Shown here: positions 22,673 through 31,998 of the stretch, in pieces | Layout: each line of letters starts with the position of its first letter | Numbering within the stretch: the first letter of the stretch is position 1 | From: Aspidapion aeneum | Lineage: Eukaryota > Arthropoda > Insecta > Coleoptera > Brentidae | DNA: 64,000 nucleotides | Direction of reading: 5' to 3' | Assembly: GCA_963576565.1 (NCBI GenBank) | Contig: OY755044.1 | Coordinates: 54,159,783-54,223,782 of the forward strand | Made by a program: the position numbers and the translations under genes | The notes under the pieces: generated by a model | Told to the model about the DNA's origin: nothing | The model's input: the letters and a program-made list of their open reading frames with translations, nothing else | Database searches by the model: none

Positions 22673-24904
22673 TTATGCGTCGGGCATAGGCAAAGGACAT
22701 AGTTTCACTACTGGTCGACGATATGTTCCTGTAGCTGTTTTAACGGTCACAACACGAATATGACCGTCTGAGCCAGGGTGTACGTCGACAATTCGCCCAA
22801 CAGCCCATTGCAATGGCGGTTTTTGTTTATTCTTTACCACGACTAAAGTATTTAGTTTAATATTGTTAGAAGCCTCTGTCCATTTAGAACGCTGTTGCAA
22901 GGTGTTTAGGTACTCCAAGTTCCAGCGTTTCCAAAAATCGGACTGGAGCCTTTGCACCAGCTGCCAGCGGGACAGGGTGTTCAACTTGGAATCAGAAAAA
23001 TCGGGCTCTGGTACGGAATTCAACGGTTCCAGGGTAAGAAAATGACCAGGGGTCAGTGGAAGAAAGTCATTCGGATCCATACTTTGGGCATACAGAGGCC
23101 GGCTGTTTAGTATGGATTCGACCTGACACAAAAAAGTAAAAAACTCTTCATAGGTTAACCGTTGCTCACCTATTACACGTTTTAAATTTGCCTTGGTGGA
23201 TTTAACTCCTGCCTCGGCTAGTCCGTTCAGGTGCGGACTACCAGGACTTGAAAAATGCCAGGTAATTTTTAGACTATGACATGCTTCCTGGGAGTACTGT
23301 TTGAGTAAACGATCAGCTCCCAAGAACGCGCTACCACAATCTGAGTAAATGTCAGAGATTCTTCCTCTTCTTGCCACAAATCTCTTAAAAGCCGCAAGAA
23401 AGGTAGGGGTGGAAATATCGGAGGTAAGTTCTAGGTGAACTGCCTTTGTTGCGGAGCAGACTAAGACAAGAATATAACCTTTGGATACCTTTGCACCTCG
23501 GTACTTTCCCATTGTAATTGGAAAGGGACCACAATAATCTATGGCAACATGTGAAAATGCCTTTACTTGAGAGATGCGTTGAGCAGGCAAGTTGCCCATG
23601 ATTTGTACGGAAGGTTTAGGATTTAATCGAAAGCATAAAATGCAATGAGAAGTTACGCTCTCGATTGCATAGCGAGGGGAAAGGATCCAAAATTGTTGTC
23701 TCAAGAGGTAATGCAACGTTTTTTGACCGGGATGACGGTACCTTTTGTGAGTGTACTCAATGACAAGTTGAGTAAGACGGTGAGAACGTGGTAAAAGTAA
23801 AGGGTGTTTTGCTGAATAAGAGAGTTCGGAAGAATGTGGTAATCGACCCCCCACTCTTAAGCAGCCTTGTGTATCTAGAAAAAGTGAAAGTTTACGAAAT
23901 TGTTTAGGAAGTAGCTTTGCGTCATTCAAACGTGAAATGAGATCAGCAAAGATGGAACGTTGAACATGCCGAACGAGAACAATAAGAGAATGTTGAAGTT
24001 CTACTTCGGTAATATTTTCGTTAGGATATTTAGATTTCTTTTCGGTAAGGCGAAAAATATAGGAAATTATGCGTTGAATTTTCTCTAGGGAAGAGTAACG
24101 AGAAAGAAAAGTATCAAGCATGTGTGGTTCAACTGTGCATGTTTGAAATACTGATTTTCGTTCTTCCAGAATAACCTCGTTTTCCGGAGGGTCTGGACAG
24201 CGAAAATCATCAGGCCAGCTCTCTTTTGGTAGCCTAAGAAAACAAGGACCTTCCCAATACAAGTCATGTTTGACAAGTTGATTAGGCATAAGACCGCGCG
24301 AAGCACAGTCGGCTGGATTTAGCGCTGATGGAATATATTTCCAGGCCGTAGGAGAAATGGTTTCTTGAATGTGACAGATACGGTTTGCCACAAACGTTTT
24401 AAACCTGTGAGGTGAAGCCGCCAACCAGCATAGAACCACTTGGGAATCACACCATGCACAGACTTGGTTGAAGTTAAGAATATCTGAATAAGTGTTTTGA
24501 ATAAAGGAAATTAGGTCGCAAAGTAAAGTGGCACCAAGAAGCTCCAGTCGCGGAAGACTGACTGTTTTCACTGGTGCGACCTTAGATTTGGCCATTACAA
24601 GAAAGGTATGGATTTCTCCGGATACTGACTCCATTCTGAAATAGACCGTAGCCGCGTAACCTATCATAGAGGCGTCTGAAAAGCCGTGAAGTTCAATGCT
24701 ACGTGGTTGATCAATGGAAAGGCGTCTAAGTAAATGAATATTTGAAAGATTTGGAAGTTCGGTTCGAAATTGATTCCAAACATTTACGATATGCGGAGGA
24801 GGCTGAGAATCCCAGTCCAGCTTCTCCTTCCACAGATCTTGCATGAGATGCTTAGCAAGTAAAGAAACGGGAGAACAGAAACCTAAGGGATCAAAAATTT
24901 TCAT
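22673..24904 (-). CDS. BEL/Pao element 2: RNase H, integrase and C-terminal domain
   Basis: 743 codons. The ATG at 24902-24904 overlaps the upstream stop as ATGA, but this is probably not a real start: similarity in this frame extends upstream to about 24940 (TKRGILSQ). RNase H acidic residues are at Asp77 (FSDAS), Glu121 (RLELLG), Asp153 (WCDSQ) and Asp199 (NPADC). The integrase zinc region is at residues 386-424 (H..H..C..C) and the DDE residues are Asp456 (IDYCGPF), Asp522 (YSDCGSAF) and Glu565 (GLAEAGVK). The BEL-type C-terminal domain ends in RRPVVKLCPLP. No stop codons, so apart from the frame break the enzyme set is complete. Confidence 0.93.
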   Translation of the reverse strand: MKIFDPLGFCSPVSLLAKHLMQDLWKEKLDWDSQPPPHIVNVWNQFRTELPNLSNIHLLRRLSIDQPRSIELHGFSDASMIGYAATVYFRMESVSGEIHTFLVMAKSKVAPVKTVSLPRLELLGATLLCDLISFIQNTYSDILNFNQVCAWCDSQVVLCWLAASPHRFKTFVANRICHIQETISPTAWKYIPSALNPADCASRGLMPNQLVKHDLYWEGPCFLRLPKESWPDDFRCPDPPENEVILEERKSVFQTCTVEPHMLDTFLSRYSSLEKIQRIISYIFRLTEKKSKYPNENITEVELQHSLIVLVRHVQRSIFADLISRLNDAKLLPKQFRKLSLFLDTQGCLRVGGRLPHSSELSYSAKHPLLLPRSHRLTQLVIEYTHKRYRHPGQKTLHYLLRQQFWILSPRYAIESVTSHCILCFRLNPKPSVQIMGNLPAQRISQVKAFSHVAIDYCGPFPITMGKYRGAKVSKGYILVLVCSATKAVHLELTSDISTPTFLAAFKRFVARRGRISDIYSDCGSAFLGADRLLKQYSQEACHSLKITWHFSSPGSPHLNGLAEAGVKSTKANLKRVIGEQRLTYEEFFTFLCQVESILNSRPLYAQSMDPNDFLPLTPGHFLTLEPLNSVPEPDFSDSKLNTLSRWQLVQRLQSDFWKRWNLEYLNTLQQRSKWTEASNNIKLNTLVVVKNKQKPPLQWAVGRIVDVHPGSDGHIRVVTVKTATGTYRRPVVKLCPLPMPDA

Positions 24905-27900
24905 GATTTGAGATAAGATACCTCGCTTGGTGCATGGTTATCTTCTGGTACGACCAAGTAGGTAAACGAATCTGAGATAGGATTCCATTGGAGACCTAAT
25001 ATTTTTACAAAATTAGGTTCGGATTTGTCGAAACGAATGGACATTTGTGTTTCTGATTCTGAGAATGAGGAGAGAAGTTCCGGACTGTTGCTCGCCCATT
25101 TTTTAAGTTCAAACCCTCCTAGGCGCAACAGGGAGATTAACTCCGACTGAAGTTCTTTGGCAGAGGCCACAGAATCCTGCCCAGTGAGCACGTCGTCGAC
25201 GTAAATGTCTTTAAGAAGCACCTTGGAAGCATTAGGATACCTTTCAGACTCAAGTTTAGCTAGTTCTTGTATAGTACGAATAGCTAAGTAAGGTGATGAC
25301 TTAAGTCCATAAACAACTGTTCTTAAGGAGTAGGTTTGGACAGGATCATCCTCAGAAAATCTCCATAGAATATTTTGATAACGCGTGTGCTCAGGAATAA
25401 TTAAAATCTGTCGGAACATTTTTACTATGTCAGTAACAAAGGCTACAGCATGAATTCGAAAATTAAGTAAAATTTCACGGACATCATTTTGCAGTTTAGG
25501 ACCTGCGCACAACGTCTCGTTGAGTGAGACACCTCTGGGACTACGTTGAGATCCATCAAAGACCACTCTTATCTTCCCAGTGTTCCAGACACTGTGATGA
25601 GGGATAAAGTAGGAATTATCCAAGACATCTTTAGATATAGGCGTAGGAATAGGTATCATGTGACCAGTGTCTAAATAATCTTGCATAAAATCTTTGTAAG
25701 CTTGATAATTAGCTGAGTCTTTGAGAAGTCTAGCTTCCTGAAGCTTGAAACGTTTTAAAGCGATTGGATAGGTGTCACCCAACTGGGGTTCTAAGTTTAT
25801 GAAAGGTAATGGAACGACAAATCTACCTGATTCGTTGCGTGAAACTGATTGTGAAAATAATTTTTCGCACATAATATCCTCAGGACTGTGATGAACCTTA
25901 TGTGGAACCTGCTCTATCTCCCAGAAGCGCTCTAGGCAGATATCCAGAGATGGTTCGATGGAAGTGTAACAGCTTATGAGTGATTGTGGATTTTGTTGCT
26001 TTGAAGTTTCAACTTTACCAATCAGCACATAGCCAAAGATGCTATTAAAAGCACTAGGTTGTCCACGCTCTCCGTGGATAACTCCCTCTTGTAAGAGATG
26101 CGGAAAAAGTTCACAACCTACTAGGACATCAATGGAACTTGGTATATGGAAGTTTTGATCAGAAAGTTTGATATTGCGAATGTGATTCCACTTGCTCGAG
26201 TCGACAGCGCAAGAAGGAATCTCTGTACAAAGTTTTGGAAGTACTAAAGCCTCAAAATCAAAGGTAGGTCCCGCTTGACCTTGAGGTTTGATAAGACATT
26301 TCGTCTTACCTTTGGTATTGGAAGATGTCATTTGATTTAAGCCTTGAATAGAAGTAGAAAAGAAGCTTTTCGAAAGACCTAAACGATTTAGACATTTTTC
26401 TGAAATAAAGTTTGCCTCTGAGGCAGAATCGAGTAAGATACGAACTGGTTGGTAATGTCCCCTTGAGTCTAACATGTCAGCTACAACGGTAGAAAGTAGA
26501 AAAGTGGAATTTTTGGAAATCATTGTCGCATGACAGTTTGTGGAATGGCTTCCTGACATAGGGGTGCTATTGGAATTGGAAAGTGGAATATTAACGTTCT
26601 CTGGAGGATAAGAATCAACACTCACAGAGGGCGCTACTGGTCGTGGAACGTGAAGAAGACTGTGGTGCCTAGCTCCACACGTAAAGCAGTTGTAGGAAGA
26701 GGGGCAATTCACGGTCTGGTGAGCAAAATGTAAGCAATTTTGACATAGATTCACCTGCCGAACATAACCCATCCTTTCCTGTGGACTTTTGTTTTGAAAT
26801 TCGATACATTTCGATAATGCGTGATTCGACGAACATAGGTAGCATTTTATTTTTGGATTAAAAGTTCTGTTCTGATTATTTTGTATTTGAGGGTTGCTGC
26901 GTTGATTGCTATTTTGTAAAGTATTTTGTTGATTTCTTGAATTTGAACTTTGATTTGAAATAGTTGTATTGAAAGCAGAAGGTGAATTAAAATTATTAAA
27001 ACTGTTTCTCTGAAAACTGTTCTGTTGAGAATTACGCGTAGTTTGAGGTTGTCTAGGGGTTTGATTTTGCCTACTAAAACTGGGCATTTGCACTACAGAT
27101 TCGAGCGCAACGCAATGATTTTCTATAAACGTGTAAAGATCAGTGTAGGACGGAATTTCTGAATTGTTTTTCTCTCTACTATAGTAAAGTTCGAAATCAG
27201 TCCTCATCTTGACTTCAAGTTTTGAGAGCATCATGTTAAAAGTAAGAAAGTCCCATTCTTTTGTAGGAAAACCAAGCTCATTTAAGATGGCTAGATTCTC
27301 AGAAAATGTATCCAACATGGAACGTAATTCTTTCCCAGAACTGGATTTAGTTGAAAGAAAGTTAATAGCATTCAAAGCGGTAGTAGCAATAATTCGTTTA
27401 TTTTGATACCTCTTTACTAAGGTTTCATACGCAATGTGATAATTGCTATCTGCGAGGGGAATGGTTTTTACTAGAGAAAGGGCTTCATTCAGAACAGAAC
27501 TCCGCAATTGTTGAGATTTCTCTATATCACTTAAATCAGAATTTTGATGTACCATGACTTTAAATAAGTCAAACCAGTGTTGCCAGTCTTTATAATTACC
27601 ATTGAAAATTGGCAACCGTGGTTGTGGAAATGATCTTGTATTTGACCTCTGAACAATATTTTGTTGGTTAGGGTTGCCTACGTAATTGACAGGGTTGGCC
27701 CTAAAAAGGTCGTAGTAAATACCCTTACATTCATAATAAAGGTTGTCAAAGTCTTTTCTAGTTTTATCCTGCTCGTCAAATGAAAGTTTAAACTCTTCGA
27801 GAGACCCAATAATTTGGTTATGAAAATTATAGAATTGAGCATGACATTCTTCGACGTCTTCATATCTGGATTTAAACAAAAAGTAAAACGCTGTATCCGA

Positions 27901-27993
27901 CTTCGCTTTCAAAGCTACCTCGTGAGCTTCCGCCATTTGGTTGAAGCTCAAAAGCCTTTTGTCGCAAAGTTTTTTCTGTTTTTGCGTAGACAT
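24901..27993 (-). CDS. BEL/Pao element 2: gag, protease and reverse transcriptase
   Basis: 1,030 codons from an ATG (MSTQKQKKLCDKR). N-terminal gag with a DUF1759-type region (LPIFNGNYKDWQHWFDLF onward), a Gln/Asn/Ser-rich linker, then Cys knuckles (CYLCSSNHALSKC, CQNCLHFAH, CFTCGARHH). Next come an aspartyl protease with LLDSASEA (about 26418-26440, DSA instead of the commoner DSG) and a reverse transcriptase with YVDD at 25192-25203. The frame ends at TGA 24901-24903, between the reverse transcriptase and RNase H. In BEL elements these normally lie in one polyprotein, and the expected sequence before RNase H continues in another frame from about 24940, so a 1-base shift is present. Otherwise intact. 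Confidence 0.93.
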   Translation of the reverse strand: MSTQKQKKLCDKRLLSFNQMAEAHEVALKAKSDTAFYFLFKSRYEDVEECHAQFYNFHNQIIGSLEEFKLSFDEQDKTRKDFDNLYYECKGIYYDLFRANPVNYVGNPNQQNIVQRSNTRSFPQPRLPIFNGNYKDWQHWFDLFKVMVHQNSDLSDIEKSQQLRSSVLNEALSLVKTIPLADSNYHIAYETLVKRYQNKRIIATTALNAINFLSTKSSSGKELRSMLDTFSENLAILNELGFPTKEWDFLTFNMMLSKLEVKMRTDFELYYSREKNNSEIPSYTDLYTFIENHCVALESVVQMPSFSRQNQTPRQPQTTRNSQQNSFQRNSFNNFNSPSAFNTTISNQSSNSRNQQNTLQNSNQRSNPQIQNNQNRTFNPKIKCYLCSSNHALSKCIEFQNKSPQERMGYVRQVNLCQNCLHFAHQTVNCPSSYNCFTCGARHHSLLHVPRPVAPSVSVDSYPPENVNIPLSNSNSTPMSGSHSTNCHATMISKNSTFLLSTVVADMLDSRGHYQPVRILLDSASEANFISEKCLNRLGLSKSFFSTSIQGLNQMTSSNTKGKTKCLIKPQGQAGPTFDFEALVLPKLCTEIPSCAVDSSKWNHIRNIKLSDQNFHIPSSIDVLVGCELFPHLLQEGVIHGERGQPSAFNSIFGYVLIGKVETSKQQNPQSLISCYTSIEPSLDICLERFWEIEQVPHKVHHSPEDIMCEKLFSQSVSRNESGRFVVPLPFINLEPQLGDTYPIALKRFKLQEARLLKDSANYQAYKDFMQDYLDTGHMIPIPTPISKDVLDNSYFIPHHSVWNTGKIRVVFDGSQRSPRGVSLNETLCAGPKLQNDVREILLNFRIHAVAFVTDIVKMFRQILIIPEHTRYQNILWRFSEDDPVQTYSLRTVVYGLKSSPYLAIRTIQELAKLESERYPNASKVLLKDIYVDDVLTGQDSVASAKELQSELISLLRLGGFELKKWASNSPELLSSFSESETQMSIRFDKSEPNFVKILGLQWNPISDSFTYLVVPEDNHAPSEVSYLKS

Positions 27994-28744
27994 TTTTGTT
28001 TTTGAAAGTTAATTTGGTTTTAAAATTACCCAAAAAAATGCTTAAAATATAGCTTAAAATATAACCCGAATTTTAGCAAAAATTAAACAATTTTATTATT
28101 TTAATCTTATTAACTTTTTTCGAAAATTTTGAAATGAAATGTTTGTAAGTTTGTCTGTATGTTATTATTTGAACATATCCCTTAAAAAAAAACTTTTATG
28201 TCTCACCAAGGATCGAACCCCGCACCTTTCGATTCCAAGTCGCACACTCTGTGCATACGACTAGCGGTGCCGTCTGAAAGTTTTTAACAAACGACGGTAT
28301 TTGAAGAAACAACGCGCGCAACGTGAGACCTTGGTGACGACGAAACACTTGCACCTGCGCGTTAACGCCGCGACACCTGTAAAATCGATAATTAGAAAAA
28401 TAGGTGGAAGAACCGCCTTAAAATTTTCACTTTCGGCGTATTGACGCCACTTTTACTGAAAATGTAATGAACAAAGCGATCAACTTTCTTTGATGAACTA
28501 GTAAACTATACGAAATATATGCATTGGCTCTAGCTATTTTTGAACGGTAATAAACACTTCGATCAACTTTGAAGGAACATATCCCCAACAGGTGGTAAAA
28601 CAATATGGTCTGATAATTGAAATTGAAATAAATTTTGAAATTTGAAATAGAAAATAGAAATTTGGAATTTTTGTAGGAAATTGCTGAACCACAGGAGTCT
28701 AGGTAGTTTGGAAAACTATTAATTTGGGTCGAAGGGCCATTAAA
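27994..28744 (-). other. Leader region of BEL/Pao element 2
   Basis: 750 bp between the 5' LTR and gag. Contains the candidate primer-binding site at 28726-28739 and, near 28200-28275, a tRNA-like GGGGTTCGATCC stretch on the minus strand whose arms do not pair well. No gene seen. Confidence 0.6.
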
Positions 28745-29157
28745 TGTGCGTGCAAGGGCTGAAAAATAACGGAATTTCCTTCGATAGGTCGCCGGTATTG
28801 GCTTCACAAGCACATTTAAAAATAAATGTCGGTATTGACGATTGAAAATGGAAAGTTACCATACATATGGAATTTTATATGAAAAGGCACCTACCTCGGA
28901 CTCTCTTGCAGCTCCAGTCGACGTTTAAACGTCCAGTTTTTTCACCTCAAATTCACTTTTTTCGGGAACGTGATTTTGCTAGTGTCTTGTTGTGACGGTG
29001 GTTCTTTGCGCACTCATTGCGGCGCTGCTTCTCTTCCACGTGTCCGGTGCCGTGAAACCCCATATGCATATTTTAGAGCGCGAAAATTTAAATCATTTCA
29101 AACGCGCAGAAAAGGAAAAGAAAATGAAAATTAGGAAATTTCTTGCTTGCACCAACA
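28745..29157 (-). repeat. 5' LTR of BEL/Pao element 2
   Basis: 413 bp, TG..CA ends, matching 22058-22470 base for base except one position (C here near 28850, G near 22172). Carries the promoter by inference. A small frame on the + strand, also present in the other LTR, is incidental. Confidence 0.95.
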
Positions 29158-29162
29158 ATGTG
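29158..29162 (+). other. Target-site duplication ATGTG, right
   Basis: Second copy of the 5-bp duplication of BEL/Pao element 2. It also encodes part of the recombinase frame on the minus strand. Confidence 0.93.
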
Positions 29163-29790
29163 GGGTCTCTGGTTTCCTTAAGTTGACATATTTTCGGATC
29201 AATTGGAGAAGTTTTCCATTCTCGGCTTCTTCTGAAATAGCAAAACTTCTAAATGTATGGTTTTTTGAGTCAGGAATTTTTATAATGATCATATTTCCTT
29301 TTTCTTCAATGTCATCTAGGCACATTTTTGCTAGTTCTTCACGGCGACATGCGCCCGCCAAACCAAAAATCGTGGCAACTTTCATATGCAAATAAACTAG
29401 GTCAGGAGCTTCGCTTAAAAACTTGAAAATTTCTTCTTTTGTGAAGATTTTTGCCTTCTTGGGTCTGAATCCAACGTTTTGTTTTTTCAAGTAGGCCGTA
29501 ACTTTTAAAAAATTGCTTAAGTCAACGTTTTTTCTGAGTTTTATTACACTTTTGAGCATGGAATACCTCGACCAAAGGGTATTCGGTTTGCACGTTTTGG
29601 AAATTTCGGAGAAATATGCCAAAAAAACAGCTTCTTGAAGGGATTTGATGCCTTTAGCGTGGCACCATCTCTCAAACAAACTATATTCCTTCTCATACCT
29701 GTGACGAGATTTTGAAGGAAGCAGGTCCAAATTAGCGATTCTAGCGGCTTCTAGAACTGACTGGGGTAGATCTTCGTCCGAAGAATCCAT
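29158..29790 (-). pseudogene. Tyrosine recombinase, N-terminal part with catalytic Arg
   Basis: Start of the same gene. The first ATG is at 29788-29790 (MDSSDEDLPQ); an upstream TTG is not a plausible insect start. An N-terminal SAM-like core-binding region (RYEKEYSLFERWC to about residue 100) is followed by the catalytic domain with GACRREELAKM (first catalytic Arg) and the DSKNHTFR strand bearing the likely Lys. The frame runs into the BEL LTR at 29157 and soon ends, so the catalytic HxxR and Tyr are 7.1 kb away. All canonical residues (R, K, HxxR, W, Y) are present over the two pieces, so the gene was intact when hit. Confidence 0.9.
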
Positions 29791-30144
29791 TGAAAATCTG
29801 ATTTTTTTGTTTGAAAAATTCAAAAGACGCGTGTATCTGCAAAATTGGCTTTGTTTTGACAGTTTGTTTGTACTTTGTTGCTATGGTGATTTAAGATGCC
29901 AAATCTAAAACCACTAGTGTTCATTCTTGTTTGACATTGACAATGACGATATTTATACCGGGGAGGTTAAAAACTTATAATTTGAACCTATTTTACTGAA
30001 AATTTTATTTTATCGAAAATATTGAAAATATAGCAGAATTTTAGTCAATTTGAATATTTTTAGGATATTTCGTGTGGTAGGAAAGATACAAATGTATTTT
30101 GAACGGTCTAAATGTTATAGAACACCTCAAAATCGTAACAAATT

Positions 30145-30257
30145 TACTTTTCCGCACTATTGCGGAAAAAATATTTTTCCGCACTAGTGCGGAAAAGTGG
30201 CACTTTCCACACTAAAATGCGTGCGGAAAAGTGGACTTTTCCGCACGCTTATAGAAG
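30145..30257. repeat. Cluster of inverted GTGCGGAAAA boxes, 5' side of the recombinase gene
   Basis: At least five copies of TTTTCCGCAC or its complement. One pair forms a 26-bp palindrome (12-bp arms GTGCGGAAAAGT around GG, about 30221-30246). Another reads TTTTTCCGCAC-TA-GTGCGGAAAA (about 30175-30196). CACGCTTATAG at 30244-30254 is the complement of CTATAAGCGTG at 21446-21456. These could be terminal or recombination sites of the element that carried the recombinase; that role is inferred. Confidence 0.55.
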
Positions 30258-30528
30258 AAAGAATTAACAGATGCTGCAGATGTTGCACAATTTTTTTTTG
30301 GAAAATTCAAAAATATTTGTATATTTACGTGACTTACCCAGCATGTTGTCATGTGTTCAAATTGGTTGTGAAACTCAATTTATTTTGACAAAAATTTAAA
30401 TTTTTTGGGTTATTCACTGTTTTTTAAATTTTCTCAGACAAATGTAAATTTAATGTCATTTTATGGTATATTTTTGTCTTAGGTGATGTAAACTATAGAT
30501 GTGATTGTTTTACATACAATATTTCCAG

Positions 30529-30829
30529 TGCAACATATGATAAACACAGACAAATAAAAGAGAGAGCAATCATTTCTAATGCGCCTGTCTTCAATCCTTG
30601 TATTTCAGAAAAGTCCGAAGCCGGTTTAAGTGGCCTAATGGAACGGAAAACTGACTGTCCGATAACAGTACAACCTCGACCTGGAACGCAAATACGATTT
30701 TTCGGCCGGTTTTATGACTGTCAAACGGCCTGGTGGAACGTAACTATTAAATACAAAAATTTTCTACAGAAGCATTGCAGGGGGTGCCCTTACAAAGAGG
30801 TTATAAATTTTAAAGTTCAAGCAATTTAG
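30529..30829 (+). CDS. Unrecognised 3'-terminal exon within repeat family X
   Basis: Frame of about 100 codons from an AG acceptor (ATATTTCCAG ending 30528) to TAG 30827-30829, followed by AATAAA near 30852. It begins ATYDKHRQIKERAIISN and includes FNPCISEKSEAGLSG, RPGTQIRFFGRFYDC, QTAWWNVTIKYKNF and KHCRGCPYKEV. Cys- and Trp-containing, not low-complexity, so it looks like true coding sequence. I do not recognise the family. A decayed, stop-containing homologue lies at about 20100-20250 on the minus strand, so this is probably a gene piece carried by a repeat family. No convincing upstream exon was found. An internal ATG occurs at 30638. Confidence 0.5.
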
Positions 30830-31998
30830 GGGACATAAAGATAAAGAAGAATAAACGAAGTCCGATATAAAATACCGCAAAAATTAGCCTTTTTTAAATT
30901 TGCAACGATTTCATTAGATAAAATTGCTTAAATTTTAAAATTATTAACCCCTAAAGATAAACATTTTTGTATTTTGTGATATGTTACCGACCCAATAAAA
31001 TATCGTGAATGAGTGATTTTATGATTTTGCGGTGGGGTCAAAATAAGATGTTGGCCCCTTACAGCCCCTACGACCTGGGGGCAAAGCATATACAATTAAG
31101 AAGTGGTCAACCGCAATTAGAGTTGCCAACCGTCCTCCAGCCAGGAGGACAGTCCTCCTTTGAGGCAAAATGTCCTCCGTTCTCCATAGACCCTGTGGAG
31201 GACGCCATTTGTCCTCCTTTATCAAAATTATGTGCTTAAATCAAAAATAACGTGATAAAAAGACATGAGAAATGACCCGAATTCATAGTTGTTCCCCATT
31301 TTTTTTCTCTGTCATCCATATAAAATAACACATTTAAGAAATAAATAAACCAAGCCTGAGGAACGTCTGTAAAAACAGCCCTAAGCAACGGCGGCATCAT
31401 TCGTAAGTTTTCGTCACGTCTCCCGCGGCAAAGCATAGGTCAGTCAAGTGTAACTCTTCTGAGGTCAAGTGTTCTGTCACAGAAGAGCCACTCTTCTGAG
31501 GTTCTGTCACGGATCACCTAACAAAGTTCTGTGGTTAGTCCGGCACAGACGATCACGCATAGAAGATCGCAGAATTTGCACCCTATGTTTGCCTCCAAGT
31601 TTTGGTTTGTTTTACTAAGTATTTACGTCCATAAAGTTAGCAGTGCAAGGTCAGCAGTGCAAGGATTTTTCCATGCCACAATTTAAGGCTCATTTCAGGC
31701 TAATTAAATGCTCTATTCCCAAATTTAATGCTCTTGTAGTTTTAGAGATATTGCTTGCACTGCCAGCTCCCCATAGGAGTTAGCAGTGCAGCATGTTCAG
31801 AGCGATGAACTGATAAATTCTACGATACTATAATGATCTATGAATTAAAGGCTAATTAAATGCTCTATTCCCATATTTATTGCGCAAGTAGTTTTGGAGA
31901 TATTGCTTGCACTGCTAGCTCCCTAAGGGACTTAGCAGTGCAGGATGTCCGGAGCGCCAAATCCATACAATCTATAATACAATGTTGATATACGAATT

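Larger units (their letters stand above)
22058..29157 (-). mobile_element. BEL/Pao retrotransposon 2, complete with LTRs
   Basis: 7,100-bp element reading on the minus strand, bounded by two 413-bp LTRs and a 5-bp duplication. Both LTRs begin TGTTGGTGC and end ACGCACA on the coding strand. A candidate primer-binding site, TGGCCCTTCGACCC, lies at 28739-28726, five bases inside the 5' LTR; a GGCGGCCGGAAAA purine tract abuts the 3' LTR. Coding is in two frames. A 750-bp leader separates LTR and gag. Only one LTR mismatch was seen, so the insertion is very recent. Confidence 0.95.

Noticed and set aside
24085..24306. Small antisense and out-of-frame ORFs inside the BEL polyproteins (also 734-1018, 27209-27406, 27678-27863)
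   Set aside because: Shadows of the long coding frames.
28200..28280. tRNA gene on the minus strand
   Set aside because: GGGGTTCGATCC resembles a B box, but T-arm and acceptor stems do not pair; it lies in the leader of BEL element 2.
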